DNA from: Thalassovita mangrovi
GTDB taxonomy: Bacteria; Pseudomonadota; Alphaproteobacteria; Rhodobacterales; Rhodobacteraceae
Length of the DNA stretch: 64,000 nt
Assembly (NCBI RefSeq): GCF_009857745.1
Contig: NZ_WWEN01000003.1
Coordinates: 434,001 to 498,000 of the forward strand
Direction of reading: 5' to 3'
How positions within the stretch are numbered: the first letter of the stretch is position 1; each line of letters begins with the position of its first letter. Positions 1 to 9,104 of this stretch are shown one piece after another. The translations under genes and the position numbers were made by a program. The notes below the pieces were generated by a model that had not been told where the DNA came from, searched no databases, and saw only the letters and a program-made list of their open reading frames with translations.

Positions 1-1
1 G

Positions 2-1879
2 CTGATGGGGCCGACCTTCGGCGGCATCAATTTGGAAGACATCAAGGCGCCCGAGTGTTTCATCATCGAGCAGAAGCTCAAGGAAGAAATGGATATCCCG
101 GTCTTCCACGACGACCAGCACGGCACGGCGGTGATCTGTGCGGCGGGGCTGATCAACGCGCTGCATATCTCGGGTAAGAAAATCGAGGACGTGAAAGTCG
201 TTCTGAACGGGGCCGGTGCCGCCGGGATCGCCTGTATCGAACTGCTGAAGCGTATGGGCGCGCGGCATGAGAACTGCATCGTCTGCGACACCAAGGGTGT
301 GATCTACCAGGGCCGGACCGAGGGCATGAACCAGTGGAAATCGGCCCATGCGGTGAAAACCGACCTGCGCACGCTGGATGAGGCGATGGAAGGCGCCGAC
401 GTGTTCCTGGGCGTATCGGTCAAGGGCGCGGTGACCCCCGAAATGGTGGAAAAGATGGCCGACAACCCGGTGATCTTCGCCATGGCGAACCCCGATCCGG
501 AAATCACCCCGGAAGAGGCCCATGCGGTGCGCGCCGATGCCATCGTGGCGACCGGCCGGTCGGATTACCCCAACCAGGTCAACAACGTGCTGGGCTTCCC
601 CTACCTGTTCCGCGGCGCGCTGGATATCCACGCCCGCGCGATCAATGACGAGATGAAGATCGCCTGCGCCGAGGCGCTGGCGAAACTGGCGCGCGAAGAT
701 GTGCCGGACGAGGTCGCGATGGCCTATGGCAAGGCGCTGACCTTCGGGCGCGATTACATCATCCCGACGCCGTTCGACCCGCGTCTGATCCACACCATCC
801 CGCCGGCGGTGGCCAAGGCGGGGATGGATACCGGCGCAGCGCGCCGTCCGATCATCGACATGGACGCCTATCAGGTGTCTTTGAAATCGCGGATGGACCC
901 GACCGCCAACGTGATGCGCGGCATCCATGCCCGCGCCCGCAAGGCGCAGGCGCGGATGATTTTTGCCGAGGGCGACGATCCCCGCGTGTTGCGCGCCGCC
1001 GTGCAATATCAGCGGTCCGGCCTGGGCAAGGCTTTGGTCGTCGGCCGCGAAGCGGATGTGAAGCAGAAGCTGGAAGCCGCCGGCATGGGCGACGCGGTGC
1101 GCGAACTGGAAGTGGTGAACGCCGCCAATACCCGGCATCTGGATACCTACAAGGATTTCCTTTACCGCCGCCTGCAGCGCAAGGGGTTCGACCGGCACGA
1201 CATTCACCGGCTGGCCGCGCGCGACCGGCACGTGTTTTCGTCGCTGATGCTGGCGCATGGCCATGGTGACGGGCTGATCACCGGGGCGACGCGGAAATCG
1301 GCGCATGTGCTGAAGCTGATCAACCACGTGTTCGACGCCGATGCCGAACATGGCGCGGTGGGTGTGACGGCGCTGCTGCACAAGGGGCGGATCGTGCTGA
1401 TTTCCGACACTCTGGTGCATGAATGGCCGAATGAGGAAGACCTTGCCAATATCGCCGAACGGTCGGCCGATGTGGCGCGGCACCTGGGGCTGGAACCGCG
1501 GGTGGCCTTCGTTAGCTTCTCGACCTTCGGCTATCCGGTGTCGGAACGGGCGGAAAAAATGCACCTGGCCCCGGGCGTTCTGGAAAAACGCGGCGTGGAT
1601 TTCGAATACGAAGGCGAAATGACCGTCGACGTGGCGCTGAACCCGAAAGCGGCCGAAGCCTATCCGTTCCAGCGGCTGACCGGCCCGGCCAATATCCTGG
1701 TGGTTCCGGCGCGGCATTCGGCCTCGATCTCGGTCAAGCTGATGCAGGAAATGGCGGGGGCGACCGTTGTGGGCCCGATCCTGTCGGGCGTCGACGTGCC
1801 GATCCAGATCTGTTCGACCGGTTCGACCGCCAACGACATCCTGAACATGGCGCTGCTGGCTGCCTGCAAGATCGGATAA
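2..1879 (+). CDS. maeB: NADP-dependent malic enzyme with C-terminal phosphotransacetylase domain, 5' end outside window
   Basis: Decarboxylates malate to pyruvate with NADP in the cytosol. The reading frame is open from base 2, so the N-terminal part of the malic domain lies upstream of the window. About 625 residues are visible, against about 750-770 for a full MaeB. Visible marks are HDDQHGT near residue 35 (metal and substrate region of malic enzymes), the Rossmann loop NGAGAAG near residue 68, and a phosphate acetyl/butyryl transferase domain from about residue 300 (FAEGDDPRVLRAAV) to the end. In this family the C-terminal domain is regulatory (acetyl-CoA control in enterobacteria) and not catalytic. 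That role is established knowledge and is not visible here. The next gene starts 15 bases downstream, so co-transcription is possible. Confidence 0.95.
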   Translation: MMGPTFGGINLEDIKAPECFIIEQKLKEEMDIPVFHDDQHGTAVICAAGLINALHISGKKIEDVKVVLNGAGAAGIACIELLKRMGARHENCIVCDTKGVIYQGRTEGMNQWKSAHAVKTDLRTLDEAMEGADVFLGVSVKGAVTPEMVEKMADNPVIFAMANPDPEITPEEAHAVRADAIVATGRSDYPNQVNNVLGFPYLFRGALDIHARAINDEMKIACAEALAKLAREDVPDEVAMAYGKALTFGRDYIIPTPFDPRLIHTIPPAVAKAGMDTGAARRPIIDMDAYQVSLKSRMDPTANVMRGIHARARKAQARMIFAEGDDPRVLRAAVQYQRSGLGKALVVGREADVKQKLEAAGMGDAVRELEVVNAANTRHLDTYKDFLYRRLQRKGFDRHDIHRLAARDRHVFSSLMLAHGHGDGLITGATRKSAHVLKLINHVFDADAEHGAVGVTALLHKGRIVLISDTLVHEWPNEEDLANIAERSADVARHLGLEPRVAFVSFSTFGYPVSERAEKMHLAPGVLEKRGVDFEYEGEMTVDVALNPKAAEAYPFQRLTGPANILVVPARHSASISVKLMQEMAGATVVGPILSGVDVPIQICSTGSTANDILNMALLAACKIG

Positions 1880-1894
1880 GGAAGGACCGCCCCG

Positions 1895-2770
1895 ATGACC
1901 ATCTGGAACCTCGGGTCGATCAATTCCGACCATTTCTACCGCGTCGGGCACCTGCCGGCGCCGGGGGAAACCGTGCTGTCGGCGGGGATGGAACGCGGCC
2001 TGGGCGGCAAGGGGGCCAACATGTCGGTCGCCGCCGCCCGCGCCGGGTCGCATGTCAGCCATATCGGCGCGGTGGGGACGGACGGGCAGTGGGCCATCGA
2101 CCGGCTGACCGAATACGGCGTCGACACGCGGCCCATCGCGGTGCTGGACACGCTGACCGGCCATGCGGTGATCGCGCTGGACGATGCGGGCGAAAACCAC
2201 ATCATCGTGTTTCCTGGCGCCAACCGGGAAATTTCCCGCGACGCCGTGGGTCTGGCGCTGGCCGAGGCCACGCCGGGAGACATTCTGGTGATGCAGAATG
2301 AAACCAATCAACAGGCGTTTGCCGCTGAAACAGGGTCGAAACTGGGGCTGAAAGTGGCCTATGCCGCCGCGCCCTTTTCGGCCGAAGCGGTGACGGCGGT
2401 TTTGCCCTATCTCGACATTCTGGTGCTGAACCATATCGAAATGGCGCAGCTGGTCGAAGAAACCGGGCTGCTGCCGGGGCCGAAGCTGGGCGTGGATACG
2501 GTGATCGTGACCAAGGGGGCCGAGGGTTGCGTGCTGTATGACCGCAAAAACGGCTGGGACGCGATCGGCTTCGACGCGATCCGGGTCGATGCCGTTGACA
2601 CCACCGGGGCGGGGGACACGTTCACCGGCTATTTCCTGGCCGGGATCGACCGTGGCATGGGGGCCGAAGACGCCATCGAGCTGGCGATCAAGGCTTCGGC
2701 GCTGATGGTGACGCGGCAGGGCACGGCGGATGTGATTCCCGACCTGAAAGAGGTCCTGGACTGGTCCTGA
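1895..2770 (+). CDS. PfkB-family carbohydrate kinase (ribokinase-like)
   Basis: Cytosolic ATP-dependent sugar or nucleoside kinase of 291 residues, normal for the ribokinase/PfkB fold. The first signature is GLGGKGANMSVAAARAG near residue 36. The second is DTTGAGDTFTGYF near residue 234, whose GAGD holds the catalytic Asp and the anion hole. The ATG follows AAGGA at a normal distance. It begins 15 bases after the malic enzyme stop and may be read through from it. The sequence does not settle the substrate: ribose is the usual guess, but fructose, adenosine and 2-keto-3-deoxygluconate kinases share the same motifs. Convergent with msrA. Confidence 0.88.
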   Translation: MTIWNLGSINSDHFYRVGHLPAPGETVLSAGMERGLGGKGANMSVAAARAGSHVSHIGAVGTDGQWAIDRLTEYGVDTRPIAVLDTLTGHAVIALDDAGENHIIVFPGANREISRDAVGLALAEATPGDILVMQNETNQQAFAAETGSKLGLKVAYAAAPFSAEAVTAVLPYLDILVLNHIEMAQLVEETGLLPGPKLGVDTVIVTKGAEGCVLYDRKNGWDAIGFDAIRVDAVDTTGAGDTFTGYFLAGIDRGMGAEDAIELAIKASALMVTRQGTADVIPDLKEVLDWS

Positions 2771-2771
2771 C

Positions 2772-2792
2772 CGGCGCCCCGGCGCGGTTTTT
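2772..2792 (+). terminator. Possible short terminator between pfkB and msrA
   Basis: A GC-rich imperfect inverted repeat (GGCGCC / GGCGC) directly after the pfkB stop is followed by five T residues. The loop is very short and the T run enters the msrA stop codon, so this is a weak call. Confidence 0.3.
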
Positions 2793-3453
2793 AGTGATTG
2801 GCGAAGGGCGCAGCGTCGCCCCACAGCGCGCGCACCCGCTGATCCCGGCCGCAGGCGTCGCGGTAGCGCTTGTAGGCTGCCGACTGCTTGATCGGGCCGA
2901 AGCGGGTCAGCACGCGATTGTCGCCCTTGTAATAATCCTGGTGATAGCCTTCGGCTTCGTAAAATGGCTGGGCCTCAAGAATCGGGGTCACGATCCTGCG
3001 GCCCAGGGCGGCTTCGGCGCGGGCCTTTGCGGCCTCGGCAAGCTGCTTTTCAGCCGGATCAGACACGAAAATCGCGGTGCGGTAGCTGTCGCCGCGATCG
3101 CAGAACTGGCCGCCCGCATCGGTGGGATCGACCGAGCGGAAAAACAGGTCCAGCAGGGTTTCGCGCGACACCACGGCGGGGTCGAAATGGATTTGCACCG
3201 CTTCGTAATGGCCCGATCCGCCGCGGCTGACCTGTTTGTAGGTCGGGTTTTCGACATGGCCGCCGGTATAGCCCGACACCACGCTTTCGACGCCCTGGAC
3301 GGATTCGAAATCGGATTCGACGCACCAGAAACAGCCGCCCGCCACGGTCAGTACCTCTTGTCCCGCCGCCTTGGTGTCGCCGCTATTTACCGCCCATCCC
3401 AGCAGGATCGCGATGGACAGGATTATCGGTTTCAGATCGTTGAATGTCAGCAT
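2791..3453 (-). CDS. msrA: Peptide-methionine (S)-S-oxide reductase MsrA, exported form
   Basis: Reduces methionine-S-sulfoxide in oxidised proteins. The catalytic motif GGCFWC lies near residue 39, followed by the typical ESDFESVQGVESVVSGYTGG stretch, and GHYEAVQIHFDP and DPTDAGGQFCDRG further on. I place the start at the ATG ending at 3453 because AGGAGG sits 6-7 bases before it; the frame is open further upstream without such a signal. The first 25 residues form a hydrophobic segment (PIILSIAILLGWAV) that looks like a signal peptide or membrane anchor, so the enzyme probably works in the periplasm, unlike cytosolic MsrA. About 220 residues. No msrB lies next to it in this window. Confidence 0.93.
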   Translation of the reverse strand: MLTFNDLKPIILSIAILLGWAVNSGDTKAAGQEVLTVAGGCFWCVESDFESVQGVESVVSGYTGGHVENPTYKQVSRGGSGHYEAVQIHFDPAVVSRETLLDLFFRSVDPTDAGGQFCDRGDSYRTAIFVSDPAEKQLAEAAKARAEAALGRRIVTPILEAQPFYEAEGYHQDYYKGDNRVLTRFGPIKQSAAYKRYRDACGRDQRVRALWGDAAPFANH

Positions 3454-3625
3454 GGCTTGGCCTCCTGGCGCCAAACTGCATCGGCGCGCCGATCCTGACC
3501 AGCACCTGCAACGGAATTTCACGCAGGGTTGAGCGCCCGTGACCGCGATGTTTCCGGTCTTCTCAATCCGGCGGAACGGGTCTAGCCTTAATTAAAAATG
3601 AGCAGTTTTAAAAAGGAGCAGTGTT

Positions 3626-4339
3626 ATGCGTATTGCGATGTGGTCGGGGCCGCGCAACCTGTCGACGGCGATGATGTATTCCTTTGCGGCACGGGGCGAT
3701 TGCGCCGTGGTGGATGAACCTTTCTATGCGGCTTACCTGCGGCTGACCGGGCTGAACCACCCGATGCGCGACGATATCCTTGCGTCGCAATCGCAGGACC
3801 CGGAGGAGGTTGTGAAGGCGCTGTTAGGCCCTGTTCCAGCCGATAAGCCGCATTTTTACCAGAAACACATGACCCAGCACATGATCCCGGGCATCCCGCG
3901 CGACTGGATGGCGCATGTTGCCAACGTGTTCCTGATCCGCCACCCGGCGCGGGTGATCGCCAGTTTCGGGGCGAAATACGACAACCCGACGCTGGAAGAT
4001 ATCGGGTTCACCCAGCAGACCGAGCTTTACGATTACGTGCTTGGGCTGGGCCATCACCCGGTGGTGATCGACAGCGCCGATATCCGCCGCGATCCCGAAG
4101 GGATGCTGACCAAGCTGTGCGCCGCGATCGGGCTGGATTTCATCCCGTCGATGCTGAACTGGCCCCGGGGCGGACACCCCGATGACGGCGTCTGGGCGTC
4201 GCATTGGTACGGGGCGGTGCATGCCTCGACTGGATTCGCCCCCGCCGAGGGCGATCTGCCGGAGCTGGAAGGCAAGGCGGCGGAACTGCTGGAACAGGCG
4301 CTGCCGCATTACGAAAGGCTGGCGGCGCTGAAGCTGTAG
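3626..4339 (+). CDS. Sulfotransferase-like P-loop protein
   Basis: 237 residues. The start (MRIAMWSGPRNLSTAMM) has a P-loop-like PAPS-binding turn, and LIRHPARVIASFGAKY near residue 103 matches the 3'-phosphate-binding segment of sulfotransferases (R and S kept). The ATG is preceded by AAAAAGGAG. The substrate is unknown. Proteins of this type are sometimes labelled as branched-chain aminotransferase-like because of gene fusions elsewhere, but I see no PLP-enzyme motif. It is unrelated at family level to the large sulfotransferase at 53-54 kb. Convergent with the SCP2 gene, 9 bases apart. Calling it an active sulfotransferase is inference. Confidence 0.72.
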   Translation: MRIAMWSGPRNLSTAMMYSFAARGDCAVVDEPFYAAYLRLTGLNHPMRDDILASQSQDPEEVVKALLGPVPADKPHFYQKHMTQHMIPGIPRDWMAHVANVFLIRHPARVIASFGAKYDNPTLEDIGFTQQTELYDYVLGLGHHPVVIDSADIRRDPEGMLTKLCAAIGLDFIPSMLNWPRGGHPDDGVWASHWYGAVHASTGFAPAEGDLPELEGKAAELLEQALPHYERLAALKL

Positions 4340-4348
4340 GACGACGCC

Positions 4349-4636
4349 TCAGCCCTTCAGCAGGCCGGCCAGCTTCATTGCCACGCCGGGATCGCCGGAC
4401 ACTTTCAGCTTGCCCATCACCACGGCGGTCATCGGGTTCAGCTTGCCGGCGACCAGCTTGTCCAGGTTCTTGGCCGACAGTTTCAGGGTGCAATCGGTGG
4501 GCTGGTCTTCCAGGCTGACCTGTTTGTCCGCGATGACCAGAACGCCATCGTCGCCGCAGTCGAATTTCAAACTGTCGGTGAACGAACTGGCGGCAACGTT
4601 GCCGCGGATTTTGTCGGCGATTTCGGCAAGCGTCAT
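4349..4636 (-). CDS. SCP2 sterol-binding domain protein
   Basis: A 95-residue single-domain protein with the sterol-carrier-protein-2 fold pattern: DGVLVIADKQVSL, then CTLKLSAKNLDKLVAGKLNPMTAVVMGKLKVSGD, ending in an amphipathic tail. SCP2 domains bind lipids or acyl-CoA in a hydrophobic tunnel; the bacterial role is generally unknown. I use the ATG ending at 4636 (MTLAEIADKI) because GGGGGAC lies just upstream. The frame extends four codons to a TTG. It is downstream of argG on the same strand but separated by a strong terminator, so it probably has its own start signal or depends on read-through. Confidence 0.88.
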   Translation of the reverse strand: MTLAEIADKIRGNVAASSFTDSLKFDCGDDGVLVIADKQVSLEDQPTDCTLKLSAKNLDKLVAGKLNPMTAVVMGKLKVSGDPGVAMKLAGLLKG

Positions 4637-4651
4637 GGTGTCCCCCAAATG

Positions 4652-4681
4652 AAAAACGCCCCCCTTGGATAGGGGGGCGTT
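4652..4681 (-). terminator. Intrinsic terminator after argG
   Basis: On the minus strand a perfect 11-bp stem (AACGCCCCCCT with AGGGGGGCGTT, five-base loop) is followed by a run of T. It lies between the argG stop and the SCP2 start codon. Confidence 0.85.
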
Positions 4682-4707
4682 AAAGGCGTCACAATTATGA
4701 CTTGGCG

Positions 4708-5934
<1,227 letters not shown>

Positions 5935-6023
5935 GGGAGCTCCTGATATGTCAAGTTTTCAAGCGCGATACCGGGTTTTGCGACCAAGAGCAAGGTCGTG
6001 TCGGGAAGCTTGGCGCTTTGGCA

Positions 6024-6053
6024 AAATTGTTCTAATAGTCTGAAAAACAATTT
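6024..6053. repeat. Inverted repeat upstream of the low-GC membrane protein gene
   Basis: AAATTGTT (6024-6031) and AACAATTT (6046-6053) form a perfect 8-bp inverted repeat with a 14-base spacer. It ends 11 bases before the ATG at 6065. It could be an operator between argG and the divergent gene, or a hairpin in the 5' leader. No regulator is identified. Confidence 0.4.
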
Positions 6054-6064
6054 CAGGTAGAGAC

Positions 6065-6853
6065 ATGTTCGGATTACTGCTGTTTGCCCGTTCAATCTGG
6101 AGCGTGGTCTCAAATCCTCAGCGGCTCATAAGGGTATACACCGCGCCATTGGTTGTGGGTGTAGGGTTCTTTGTACTTCCATACTTGGTAGCCGGGGATC
6201 GGTGGCCCATTATGACCAATTTGGGAGGAGGGACTTTTTTCTATGATCCGTCTTTAGTTTCTCCATGGTTCATCCCGCTTTCTTGGGCGAGCTCTACCGG
6301 TCTCTTTCTTTGTTTAATCTGGGCCGCAGTAAGCTGGCATCGCGCGGTGCTATTGCAGCCGCGCCCGGGTGATGCATCCTGGCTTCCACAGCTTGGTTCG
6401 ATCGCGCGATACCTATTCGGATTGGCAGTTGTCGTGGGGACGCTATGGGGCGCTTGGATTGCCGTCGATTTGGTAGTTGCGTTTCTGGCTAATTCGTTCT
6501 CGCTCAATACAGACGAATTACTACCCAATAAAGTGGCGAGCATTGCACCTATTGCTCAGCTTTGGCTTTTTCTTGCTACTAGCCCTGTAATGGTTGCTGC
6601 GTCGATTGGTCAGGCTAAACAAATTTGGCAGCTGCTTCTTACAACGCCGTCCCGCATTTTCGTTTCGCTGATCTGCGCAGCATGTATGTACGGCTTGGCA
6701 TCCGGACTTTGGTGGTTCGCGGACGAATATATGCCGTCCTATATCAGTTATGTTTTGGTTTCCCGCTTGGGCACGTTGTTTCTGGGCATGATCGGGATAA
6801 GCCTTCTGACCACCATCTACGGCCATTACGTCGAGGGGCGCGACCTAACCTGA
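6065..6853 (+). CDS. Hypothetical six-helix membrane protein
   Basis: I do not recognise a family. 262 residues with six hydrophobic segments at roughly 25-45, 68-90, 110-135, 158-180, 196-216 and 226-250, so probably an inner-membrane protein. No catalytic motif stands out. The start ATG follows AGGTAGAG. The DNA is clearly lower in GC than its neighbours: AT-rich third positions, and codons such as TTA, ATA and TCT that the flanking genes avoid. This is a sign of recent acquisition or relaxed selection. It sits alone between argG (divergent) and ilvA. A weak resemblance to EI24/CysZ-like or YIP1-like membrane proteins cannot be judged by eye. Confidence 0.7.
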   Translation: MFGLLLFARSIWSVVSNPQRLIRVYTAPLVVGVGFFVLPYLVAGDRWPIMTNLGGGTFFYDPSLVSPWFIPLSWASSTGLFLCLIWAAVSWHRAVLLQPRPGDASWLPQLGSIARYLFGLAVVVGTLWGAWIAVDLVVAFLANSFSLNTDELLPNKVASIAPIAQLWLFLATSPVMVAASIGQAKQIWQLLLTTPSRIFVSLICAACMYGLASGLWWFADEYMPSYISYVLVSRLGTLFLGMIGISLLTTIYGHYVEGRDLT

Positions 6854-6922
6854 CCGGTATACTGCCGTCTTCTTTGCCTCGGGGCCTTGCCTTGGGGCAA
6901 AGGATGATCCACTCAGGTGAGC

Positions 6923-8170
6923 ATGAACGATTTTCTGAAAAAGGCCCGGGTGGCCGAACGGCAGATGCGGGCGCTGTTCCCGGCGACGCCGCTTTTGCGC
7001 AACGATCACCTGTCGGCCAAGTACGGCGCCGATATCTGGCTCAAGCGCGAAGACCTGAGCCCGGTGCGCAGCTACAAGATCCGCGGCGCGCTGAACGCGA
7101 TGGGCAAGGTGCTGGCCGCCGATCCGTTGCGCGAAGTGTTCGTTTGCGCCAGTGCGGGCAACCACGCGCAGGGCGTGGCCTTCGTCAGCCGCCATTTCGG
7201 CGTGAAGGGCGTGATCTTCATGCCCGTCACCACGCCGCAGCAGAAGATCGACAAGACCCGGATTTTCGGCGGCGACAATGTCGAAATCGTGCTGACCGGG
7301 GACTATTTCGACGACACGCTGGCGGCGGCGCAGGAATACTGCGCGGCCCATGGCGGGCATTTCCTGTCGCCCTTCGACGATCTGGACGTAATCGAAGGCC
7401 AGGCCAGCGTGGCGGCGGAAATCACCGCGCAGCTGGGCCGCGATCCCGACATGGTGGTGCTGCCGGTGGGCGGCGGCGGATTGTCGGCCGGGATCACCCG
7501 TTACCTGAGCGAGGTGTCGCCGGACACCGACATCCGCTATGTCGAACCGGCGGGTGGGGCCAGCCTGCGCGCGGCGTTGCGCGACAAGCATCCGGTGAAG
7601 CTGAAGAAGGTGGACAGTTTCGTCGACGGCGCAGCGGTGGCGCAGATCGGCGCCTATCCGTTCGAAATCCTGGCCCATACCGATCCCGACCATGTGCTGG
7701 ACGCGCCCGAGGACCGGATTTGCGTGACCATGCTGGAAATGCTGAATGTCGAAGGCATCGTTCTGGAACCGGCCGGGGCCCTGTCGGTCGATGCGCTGGC
7801 CGATCTGAAGGGCGAAATCATGGGCAAGACCGTGGTTTGCGTCACATCGGGCGGGAATTTCGATTTCGAACGCCTGCCCGAGGTCAAGGAACGCGCGCAG
7901 CGTTTCGCGGGGTTGAAGAAATACTTCCTGCTGCGGCTGCCGCAGCGCCCCGGGGCGTTGAAGGAATTCCTCAATATCCTGGGCCCGGATGACGATATCG
8001 CGCGGTTCGAATACCTGAAGAAATCGGCGCGCAATTTCGGGTCGGTTCTGCTGGGCATCGAAACCTCGCGGCCGGAAAATTTCGAAGCGCTTTACAGCAA
8101 GCTCGACGAAATCGGGATGACCTTTCAGGACATCACGGATGACGAGGTTCTGGCTGAATTCCTGATCTAG
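6923..8170 (+). CDS. ilvA: Threonine ammonia-lyase (threonine deaminase)
   Basis: Converts threonine to 2-oxobutanoate and ammonia, the first step of isoleucine synthesis, with PLP. The PLP lysine is in SYKIRGA near residue 52. GNHAQG near residue 80 and the phosphate-binding glycine loop VGGGGLSAG near residue 180 are present. From about residue 325 there is one ACT-like regulatory segment (FLLRLPQRPGALKEFLNILG), shorter than the double ACT of E. coli IlvA. About 415 residues. The start may be the GTG at 6917 or the ATG at 6923. I use the ATG because AGG is 5 bases before it. The stop codon overlaps that of the convergent HPt gene in CTAG. Confidence 0.95.
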   Translation: MNDFLKKARVAERQMRALFPATPLLRNDHLSAKYGADIWLKREDLSPVRSYKIRGALNAMGKVLAADPLREVFVCASAGNHAQGVAFVSRHFGVKGVIFMPVTTPQQKIDKTRIFGGDNVEIVLTGDYFDDTLAAAQEYCAAHGGHFLSPFDDLDVIEGQASVAAEITAQLGRDPDMVVLPVGGGGLSAGITRYLSEVSPDTDIRYVEPAGGASLRAALRDKHPVKLKKVDSFVDGAAVAQIGAYPFEILAHTDPDHVLDAPEDRICVTMLEMLNVEGIVLEPAGALSVDALADLKGEIMGKTVVCVTSGGNFDFERLPEVKERAQRFAGLKKYFLLRLPQRPGALKEFLNILGPDDDIARFEYLKKSARNFGSVLLGIETSRPENFEALYSKLDEIGMTFQDITDDEVLAEFLI

Positions 8171-8499
8171 GCGGCGAATTTCCTGGGCAAGTCCCGGGTG
8201 AATTCCGCCAGCGAGCGGTCGAAATGATCGAGGATCGAAGCAATGTCGATCCGGTCGCGGCGGCCATCGGCGGCCATCCGTTCGCTGGCCTGGCATTTTT
8301 CGGAAAACGCGCTGAAGCCGAGGTTGGCCGCGCCCAGCTTGAGCAGATGCAGGTCGCTTTCCAGATCGTCCGGGTTCGGACGGTGGCGCAGCTTTTCGAT
8401 CACGCCGTGCAGGTTGTCGAGGAAGAGGCCGAAGACTTCCCCGAAATCTTCCGCCCCGATTTCATCGCGCAGTTCGGCAACTTTGATCCAGTCAATCAT
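8167..8499 (-). CDS. HPt-domain phosphotransfer protein (single domain)
   Basis: 110 residues that are essentially one histidine-phosphotransfer domain. The segment LHLLKLGAANLGF lines up with the HPt consensus H-x-L-K-G-x-x-A-N-L-G, so the phospho-accepting His is present; the Gly at +4 is Leu here. Such proteins relay phosphate between hybrid kinases and response regulators. No histidine kinase is in this window. The LuxR-type regulator at 58.9 kb is far away, and any link to it would be speculation. I chose the ATG ending at 8499 (MIDWIKVAEL) with GGGGG upstream; another in-frame ATG ends at 8511. It ends inside the ilvA stop codon (4-base CTAG overlap). Confidence 0.8.
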   Translation of the reverse strand: MIDWIKVAELRDEIGAEDFGEVFGLFLDNLHGVIEKLRHRPNPDDLESDLHLLKLGAANLGFSAFSEKCQASERMAADGRRDRIDIASILDHFDRSLAEFTRDLPRKFAA

Positions 8500-8594
8500 C
8501 GCAACCCCCATGAAATGCGGGGGATGATCCACCTTGGGTCTTAAGATTTCCTGATCATGGGTCCGGGGCGGGGTAAAACAGGCCCCGGTACGGC

Positions 8595-9029
8595 CTAGCC
8601 CAGCCGTTCCAGGAAATGCCGGTCGCCCGGATTGCCAAGCGCATCGACGGCCAGGTCGTAGGGCATCCAGACCGCGCTGTGATCGGGTTCCGGCGGTTCC
8701 GCCAGTTGCCGCACCGGGCGGGCGGCGTAGATGGTGCACAGCTTTTCCGCCCAGATGTCGTATTCCGGCATGAAGGTGAAGCGGCGGAAGGCACCCAGGC
8801 GTCGCGGCACCGAAATCGACCAGCCGGTTTCTTCGAACACTTCGCGATGCAGCGCGTGCAAAGGCGATTCGCCCTTGTCGATGCCGCCGCCGGGCAGCTG
8901 GAATTCGGGCCAGGGGGTGGCCTGATGGGTCAGCAGCACCTGGTCGCCCAGCGTCAGCACCGCATAGGCCCCCGGCCGCAGCGTATAACGTCGCCCGGTT
9001 TCGGGCGGTGTTCCGAATCGTCTGATCAT
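8595..9029 (-). CDS. Nudix hydrolase
   Basis: 144 residues, one Nudix fold. The box begins at GGGIDKGES and ends REVFEETGW, which keeps the G-x5-E-x7-RE-x-x-EE-x-G pattern that binds Mg2+. It hydrolyses a nucleoside diphosphate linked to another group. The substrate cannot be told from sequence; MutT-like and ADP-ribose-type members look alike. AAGGA precedes the ATG. Divergent from hslO, with 75 bases between start codons. It lies upstream of the HPt gene on the same strand, 95 bases away, with no clear terminator between. Confidence 0.88.
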   Translation of the reverse strand: MIRRFGTPPETGRRYTLRPGAYAVLTLGDQVLLTHQATPWPEFQLPGGGIDKGESPLHALHREVFEETGWSISVPRRLGAFRRFTFMPEYDIWAEKLCTIYAARPVRQLAEPPEPDHSAVWMPYDLAVDALGNPGDRHFLERLG

Positions 9030-9037
9030 GGGCTTTC

Positions 9038-9065
9038 CTTGGAGTGCGGCTTGTCGCGCCTATAT
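9038..9065 (+). promoter_or_regulatory. Sigma-32 (heat-shock) type promoter for hslO
   Basis: CTTG at 9038-9041, 17 bases, then CCTATAT at 9059-9065. This fits the alphaproteobacterial heat-shock consensus CTTG-N17/18-CYTATNT. The expected transcript start lies about 30-35 bases before the hslO ATG, and the gene product is a heat/oxidation chaperone, which supports the reading. Confidence 0.65.
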
Positions 9066-9104
9066 AGTCGCTGTATGCCAAGGCCAGGCGCATAAGGAAA
9101 CCCC

